7,047 nt of DNA from Bacteroidales bacterium (GTDB lineage: Bacteria; Bacteroidota; Bacteroidia; Bacteroidales; VadinHA17), in contig DAIDJT010000140.1 of the NCBI GenBank assembly GCA_027451265.1, forward strand, positions 1-7,047, read 5' to 3'. This document shows positions 1 to 4,581 of the stretch, one piece after another. The stretch's first letter is position 1. Each line of letters opens with the position of its first letter. Made by a program: the position numbers and the translations under genes. The notes below the pieces were generated by a model. That model was not told the origin of the DNA, made no database searches, and saw only the letters and a program-made list of their open reading frames with translations.

Positions 1-1113
1 GGTACTATTGATCTGAATGGTGCCACATCGCCATCGAATGTACCTGTCAATCCGACCATTGTTGCAAAGTTCAATGTTGACATTGATCCTGCAACTGCAA
101 CTGCATCAACCATAACAATGGTGCAGGATTATGACGATGCTTCCGTTACTTTGACAATCTCCGCCTCAGGAAACACCATCACCATCACGCCACAGGGAGA
201 CCTCGGAACGGGTGCCCTCTATCAGCTCAGTTTCGGCGCCGGTCTCAAGTCGGTTGACGCCCTTGCCATAACCCCGCTGCAGAGGACCTTCACCACCGTC
301 GGAACTTTTGCTCCTGCTGGCGCCGTTGCTCACTTCACCTTTGAAGACAATGCCAATGACATAATCGGTGCCTGGGATCCGGCTGCCGCTGACATAATTG
401 ACATTACCTACACGGCTTCAAGAAAGACTGCTGCAGGCAAGGCTGCCACATTCAACGGCACCACAAGTATCATCGAAATTCCCAACGGTGATTTGCTGAT
501 GAATGCCAACAGCTTTACCATTGCATTCTGGGTTAAGACAAACTCCACAGACAGAACTGCCGGTCACTTCGTAATGGGTCTTGCAGGATGGAACGGTATC
601 CAGTATGAAATTTTCGACAATTATGAGGGTTCAAAATTCGCCATTCAATACCAGCATCCGGCCGGTACGGTTTCAGAGGATATGTGGTTCCCTGCACTTG
701 CTGACCTGGGTTGGAAGGGATGGACATATGCCAAGAGTCTGACCATTGCCGAGATGGTGGCAAAGCTGAAGGATCACTGGCTTAATGTTGTATATACATA
801 CAACGCTCCGACAAAGGTTGGAACCCTTTACTTTGACGGTGTGAAGATGAAGAGCTTCGACTTCAATCTCTGGGATGCAACTGACAACAAGAGCAAGATT
901 ACCGGCCTTAAGTATGCGGGTAATGCCCAGGGCAACAAGTGGGCCCTTGGCTTCATCCAGGGAAGGAATAACAGGACCATCACCGATGACTGGGCTGATT
1001 ATGCCAATCCTGCCAATAAGCATTTCAAGGGACAGCTTGATGACATCCGTATCTGGCACAAGGCTCTTACCGAGAATGAAATCACACTCATGTACAACTC
1101 GGAGAAACCGTAA
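1..1113 (+). CDS. LamG / Ig-like domain surface protein, 5' end missing
   Basis: The frame is open from the first base of the window and ends at TAA 1111-1113, so the true start lies upstream; the in-frame ATG at 118 falls in the middle of a domain and is not the start. The visible 370 residues form two modules. Residues about 5-99 look like a bacterial Ig-like (Big_5 type) domain: a 'NVPVNPTIVAKFN' strand, a 'TITITPQGDL' strand and a closing 'YQLSF...RTFTT' strand. Residues about 108-368 look like a LamG/concanavalin A-like jelly roll: it opens with AVAHFTFEDN, contains ATFNGTTSIIEI and FTIAFWVKTN, and closes with QLDDIRIWHKALTENEI, the usual end of Laminin_G_3 domains. No catalytic motif is seen. 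Such proteins in Bacteroidota PULs are usually outer-surface glycan-binding or adhesion proteins; that role is inferred from domains and from the glycosidases downstream. The N-terminus, including any lipoprotein signal, cannot be seen. Confidence 0.85.
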   Translation, partial: GTIDLNGATSPSNVPVNPTIVAKFNVDIDPATATASTITMVQDYDDASVTLTISASGNTITITPQGDLGTGALYQLSFGAGLKSVDALAITPLQRTFTTVGTFAPAGAVAHFTFEDNANDIIGAWDPAAADIIDITYTASRKTAAGKAATFNGTTSIIEIPNGDLLMNANSFTIAFWVKTNSTDRTAGHFVMGLAGWNGIQYEIFDNYEGSKFAIQYQHPAGTVSEDMWFPALADLGWKGWTYAKSLTIAEMVAKLKDHWLNVVYTYNAPTKVGTLYFDGVKMKSFDFNLWDATDNKSKITGLKYAGNAQGNKWALGFIQGRNNRTITDDWADYANPANKHFKGQLDDIRIWHKALTENEITLMYNSEKP

Positions 1114-1136
1114 CAGCAAATCATAAATGAAGATGC

Positions 1137-1173
1137 GGAGGGCCCCGGCAAGAGCCCGGGCCCTCCCTTTTTT
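1137..1173 (+). terminator. Strong GC-rich hairpin with T6 tract (intrinsic terminator or attenuator)
   Basis: A perfect 9-bp inverted repeat pairs GGAGGGCCC (1137-1145) with GGGCCCTCC (1158-1166). After one C-C mismatch (1146/1157) the stem continues with three more pairs, GGC (1147-1149) with GCC (1154-1156), closing a 4-base AAGA loop. One C (1167) and then six T (1168-1173) follow. This is the classical form of a rho-independent terminator for the upstream LamG gene. It lies only 14 bases before the ATG of the next gene, so it may act as a partial terminator inside a longer operon. No matching A run precedes the stem, so it appears to work in the + direction only. Confidence 0.85.
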
Positions 1174-1186
1174 AAAAAACAAAAAT
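1174..1186 (+). promoter_or_regulatory. A-rich translation leader before the GH144 lipoprotein gene
   Basis: Eleven of the 13 bases between the terminator T tract and the ATG at 1187 are A, and no Shine-Dalgarno-like GGAGG is present at a usable distance; the GGAG at 1137 is buried in the hairpin stem. Bacteroidota commonly start translation from A-rich, unstructured leaders, so this supports ATG 1187 over the in-frame ATG at 1127, which would place the terminator inside the coding region. The role is inferred from composition and position. Confidence 0.5.
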
Positions 1187-3151
1187 ATGCTAAACAGGTT
1201 AGCGGGAACGTGGCTGATTCTTCTGGCCCTGCTGGTATTTTCCTGCGACAGGAATGACCCGGGGCCTGACCCGGGAAGCGTCCAGCTTATAAGGGCCAGG
1301 GTAGGAACGGTTTATCTTGATCTGCAGACTGCAGTGACGGATATTCCCTTGGATAAGAATGTGGTGGTTGAATTCAGCAACGTTCTTGACACCGCTTCAG
1401 CCCGGAAGAGTGTCGTTCTGAAGAAGGGAGGCACAACTGCAGTTCCTTCATACGTTACTTTTATTGATGACAACAGGACCGTGGTGCTGCAAACAACAGT
1501 TAACCTTGATTATCTGGCTGATTATACCCTGGAGATAACATCATCACTCAGGGGCGCGAACAGGGAGACCTTCCCCGGTGTGACCTACAGTTTTAAAACG
1601 GTCAACGGGAGAATGCTTATAACTTCGGTTACAGTAAACGGATTGTCGTTCATGCCTCCGGCAAGCCCGCGGAATGTCAGCATGGCAGCTGTATCAATTG
1701 TAGTCGATTTTTCTGAAGAGCTGAATCCGGCCGATTACCAGGGATATTTTTATTTCCCGGCCCCTGTTCAGTATTCCCTTTCAGAAAGCAGGCGGAGGGT
1801 CACTGTTACCTCAACTGCCGCGCTAGATTACTACAAAAAATATTCGTTTACCGTCACAACCGGGTTGAAGGGTGTCAACGGCTTCACCTTTGACGGTTTC
1901 AGCAACAGCTTTTACACCGGCCTTGATCCTGAACCCAAGTTCCCTCTTATAGGTGACGATGAACTGCTTGACCTGGTGCAGCGTCAAACGTTCAGGTACT
2001 TTTATGATTTTGCACATCCTGCCAGCGGACTGGCGCGGGAGCGCAACACTTCAGGTGATGTTGTAACCACGGGAGGTTCAGGTTTTGGAATCATGGCAAT
2101 GGTTGTGGCCATGGAGCGGGGCTTCATCACCAGGGCTGAGGGTCTTGCGCACATTGACAGGATACTTGATTTCCTTGAGACCTGTGACCGTTTTCACGGT
2201 GTTTGGCCTCACTGGCTCAACGGCTCCACTGGCCGCATAGTCCCGTTCAGTGAGAAGGATAATGGTGGTGACCTGGTAGAGACCTCGTTTCTTATCCAGG
2301 GGCTTATCACCTTCAGGCAGTATCTTGTTGCCGGTGTCCCCGCCGAAAAGCAGATCATTGACCGTATCAATGCTCTATGGCAGGCGGTGGAGTATGACTT
2401 CTTTACCCAGGGCCAGAATGCCCTTTACTGGCACTGGTCGCCCAATTACGGCTTCCAGATGAACATGATCCTGCGAGGCTACAATGAAACGCTGATTTGC
2501 TACGTGCTGGGAGCAGCTTCACCTGCTCATACAATCAGCAGGGATGCTTACAGGTACGGTTACATGAATGACGGCGCCATAATGAACGGAAGCACCTACT
2601 ATGGCATCAGGCTGCCGATGGGGTGGGCCTATGGCGGGCCGCTCTTCTTCACACACTATTCGTTCCTGGGGCTTGATCCCCGAAACCTTCAGGATAACTG
2701 GGTCAATTACCTCGAACAGAACACGGCTCATTCACTTATTAACTGGAAGCATTGTGAGATCAACCCTTACAACTACGTAGGGTACAGCGGTGATTGCTGG
2801 GGACTGACAGCAAGTGACAACCAGCAAGGTTACAGCGCCCACTCTCCCACAAATGACCTTGGGGTCATCACCCCCACGGCAGCCATATCGTCACTGCCAT
2901 ATACCCCGGAACAGTCAATGAATGCAATCAGGCATTTCTATTATATCCTTGGAGACAGGCTATGGGGTGATTACGGCTTTTACGATGCCTTCAATCCTAC
3001 GGCAGGATGGTGGGCAACATCATACCTGGCCATAGACCAGGGACCGATAATCTGTATGATTGAGAACCATCGCACAGGCCTTCTATGGGAATTGTTCATG
3101 TCAGCACCGGAGGTCAGGGCAGGTCTGGATAAACTGGGATTTAAGTACTGA
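1187..3151 (+). CDS. GH144-type glucanase lipoprotein with two N-terminal Ig-like domains
   Basis: This is a 654-residue protein. The start at 1187 gives a clean lipoprotein signal, MLNRLAGTWLILLALLVFSC, with Cys20 as lipidation site. It is followed by D-R-N-D, an acidic stretch resembling the export tag that sends Bacteroidota lipoproteins to the cell surface. An in-frame ATG at 1127 would only add an Arg/Ala-rich tail translated from the terminator hairpin. Residues about 31-138 and 143-244 are two Ig-like (Big_5 type) repeats, a likely stalk. Residues about 257-654 are an (alpha/alpha)6 domain of the Pfam 'Glycoamylase' / CAZy GH144 type. Landmarks are TTGGSGFGIMAMV (294-306), DNGGDLVET (358-366), GYNE (431-434), CWGLTASD (537-544), SSLPYTPE (568-575), WGDYGFYDAFN (593-603) and AIDQGP (615-620). 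Characterised GH144 enzymes cleave beta-1,2-glucans; endo-action at the surface on such a glucan is inferred. The 'glucoamylase' name often attached to this family is probably misleading. Stop TGA is 6 nt before the next ATG, so the two genes are almost certainly co-transcribed. Confidence 0.87.
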   Translation: MLNRLAGTWLILLALLVFSCDRNDPGPDPGSVQLIRARVGTVYLDLQTAVTDIPLDKNVVVEFSNVLDTASARKSVVLKKGGTTAVPSYVTFIDDNRTVVLQTTVNLDYLADYTLEITSSLRGANRETFPGVTYSFKTVNGRMLITSVTVNGLSFMPPASPRNVSMAAVSIVVDFSEELNPADYQGYFYFPAPVQYSLSESRRRVTVTSTAALDYYKKYSFTVTTGLKGVNGFTFDGFSNSFYTGLDPEPKFPLIGDDELLDLVQRQTFRYFYDFAHPASGLARERNTSGDVVTTGGSGFGIMAMVVAMERGFITRAEGLAHIDRILDFLETCDRFHGVWPHWLNGSTGRIVPFSEKDNGGDLVETSFLIQGLITFRQYLVAGVPAEKQIIDRINALWQAVEYDFFTQGQNALYWHWSPNYGFQMNMILRGYNETLICYVLGAASPAHTISRDAYRYGYMNDGAIMNGSTYYGIRLPMGWAYGGPLFFTHYSFLGLDPRNLQDNWVNYLEQNTAHSLINWKHCEINPYNYVGYSGDCWGLTASDNQQGYSAHSPTNDLGVITPTAAISSLPYTPEQSMNAIRHFYYILGDRLWGDYGFYDAFNPTAGWWATSYLAIDQGPIICMIENHRTGLLWELFMSAPEVRAGLDKLGFKY

Positions 3152-3157
3152 AAGCCT

Positions 3158-4537
3158 ATGAAAAAGATATACTTCATATTTATTTCGGCAATGTTGCTGG
3201 CTGCATGTGGTCAGGCTGAACAGCCTCTCTTCCGCTCGCATGGCGGGGTCAGCTATCCTCTGACAGCCGATGATGAGGCAATGCTTGACTCCATTCAGAA
3301 AAAGACTTTCCTCTTTTTTATGGGTGAGCACCACCCTGAGTGGGGCATAGTGAAGGACCGTACTGCATCATGGGCGCCGGCAAGCATTGCCTCCACCGGA
3401 TTTGGCATCCCCTCGTTCGCCATAGGTGCCGAACACGGCTGGATAACGCGTGATGAGGCAGCACAGATAACCCTGAATATGATGAATTTCTTCGTGAATT
3501 CCCTTCAGAGCCCTGATACCCTTGCTTCCGGGTACAAGGGATTCTATTACCATTTCCTCCGGATGGACACAGGCCTCAGGGAATGGAGGTGTGAGCTCTC
3601 TTCGGTGGATACCGGCCTTCTTATGATGGGGATACTCTTTGCCAGAAACTATTATGACCGCGAAAATGAAGCCGAAAGACAGATCAGGGAACAGGCGTCA
3701 CGATTGCTTGGCAAAATCGAATGGGATTTCATGATGATGCCTGATACTGGTGAATATGCCCGGCAAATCTCAATGGGCTGGCATCCCGAGTCAGGTCTTC
3801 ACAATATGGGATGGAGCGGCTACAATGAAGCGCTCTTCCTCTATATCCTTGCCGCAGGCACCGGGCTTGAAAATGCGAAGGAGAGATACAGGTCATGGCT
3901 TTCAACCTATCAGTGGAAAACTCCTTACGAAGGGCTTTCACATGTGGCATTCCCTCCGCTCTTCGGCCACCAGTTCTCGTATTGCTTCATTGATTTCAGG
4001 GGACTGGCCGATGAGTATATGCGTGAAAAGGGAATAGACTATTTTGAAAACTCCCGCCGGGCAACTTATGTTCAGAGGCAGTATGCCATAGACAATCCGC
4101 ATGGCTGGGTGGGATATGACTCACTCTGCTGGGGCATTACGGCAAGTGACGGGCCGGGTGACTCGTACAATTTTGATGACAGGGAGTTCCTTGGCTATGC
4201 CGGCAGGGGCACCAGCGGACCCGATTACAACTATTTTGATGACGGAACCATTGCTCCTTACGGCCCGCTTTCCTCCCTCCCCTTTGCACCTGAGATAGTT
4301 TTACCGACCATAAGGTCAATAAATGAGAAAATGGGAGACAGGATCTGGGGCAGATACGGTTACTATGATTCGTTTAACCTGACTGCAGGATGGGTCAACA
4401 ATGATTTCATAGGCATTGACCAGGGTCCGATGCTCATAATGATAGAGAACTTCAGGACCGGTCTGGTCTGGAATTACGTGATGAAGGACCCGGTGATCCG
4501 GGAAGGCCTCGAAAACCTGGGTTTCTCCTACCTGTAG
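3158..4537 (+). CDS. GH144-type glucanase lipoprotein, single catalytic domain
   Basis: This 459-residue protein starts with MKKIYFIFISAMLLAAC, a lipoprotein signal with Cys17. The following G-Q-A-E-Q is less acidic than in the upstream paralogue, so a periplasm-facing anchor is plausible. The rest (about 36-459) is one (alpha/alpha)6 GH144 / 'Glycoamylase' domain of normal family length with no accessory module. Landmarks are ASTGFGIPSFAIG (78-90), CELSSVDTG (145-153), GYNE (221-224), CWGITASD (324-331), SSLPFAPE (372-379), WGRYGYYDSFN (397-407), GIDQGP (419-424) and MIENFRTGLVW near the C-terminus. It is clearly homologous to the upstream gene product, with nearly the same C-terminal motif order, but it has SSVDT where the paralogue has DLVET, and a Gly/Tyr/Asp-rich stretch (about 332-368) longer than in its neighbour. 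Both exo- and endo-acting beta-1,2-glucanases are known in this family; exo- or oligosaccharide-directed action here is inference only. It is second in a tight operon: 6 nt after the previous stop and 44 nt before the next ATG. Confidence 0.87.
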   Translation: MKKIYFIFISAMLLAACGQAEQPLFRSHGGVSYPLTADDEAMLDSIQKKTFLFFMGEHHPEWGIVKDRTASWAPASIASTGFGIPSFAIGAEHGWITRDEAAQITLNMMNFFVNSLQSPDTLASGYKGFYYHFLRMDTGLREWRCELSSVDTGLLMMGILFARNYYDRENEAERQIREQASRLLGKIEWDFMMMPDTGEYARQISMGWHPESGLHNMGWSGYNEALFLYILAAGTGLENAKERYRSWLSTYQWKTPYEGLSHVAFPPLFGHQFSYCFIDFRGLADEYMREKGIDYFENSRRATYVQRQYAIDNPHGWVGYDSLCWGITASDGPGDSYNFDDREFLGYAGRGTSGPDYNYFDDGTIAPYGPLSSLPFAPEIVLPTIRSINEKMGDRIWGRYGYYDSFNLTAGWVNNDFIGIDQGPMLIMIENFRTGLVWNYVMKDPVIREGLENLGFSYL

Positions 4538-4581
4538 CATTAACAGAGCCCTTCCTTAAACCGCCAGCAGACACCCGGATC

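Noticed and set aside
91..105. Short GCAACT tandem repeat
   Set aside because: Only about two and a half 6-bp units, in frame and encoding an Ala/Thr run in a loop of the Ig-like domain; too short to be meaningful.
118..120. ATG at 118 as the start of the LamG gene
   Set aside because: The frame is open to base 1 and the upstream codons already encode the first strands of the Ig-like domain, so this Met is internal.
673..1182. A 169-codon open frame on the minus strand, antisense to the LamG region
   Set aside because: It lies opposite a well-supported domain-bearing gene, crosses the terminator hairpin, and its translation shows no recognisable domain or convincing signal; it is a shadow frame.
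4538..4581. Possible terminator or promoter in the 44-nt gap before the multidomain gene
   Set aside because: No inverted repeat with T tract and no TAnnTTTG-like element is visible; treated as an ordinary intra-operon spacer.
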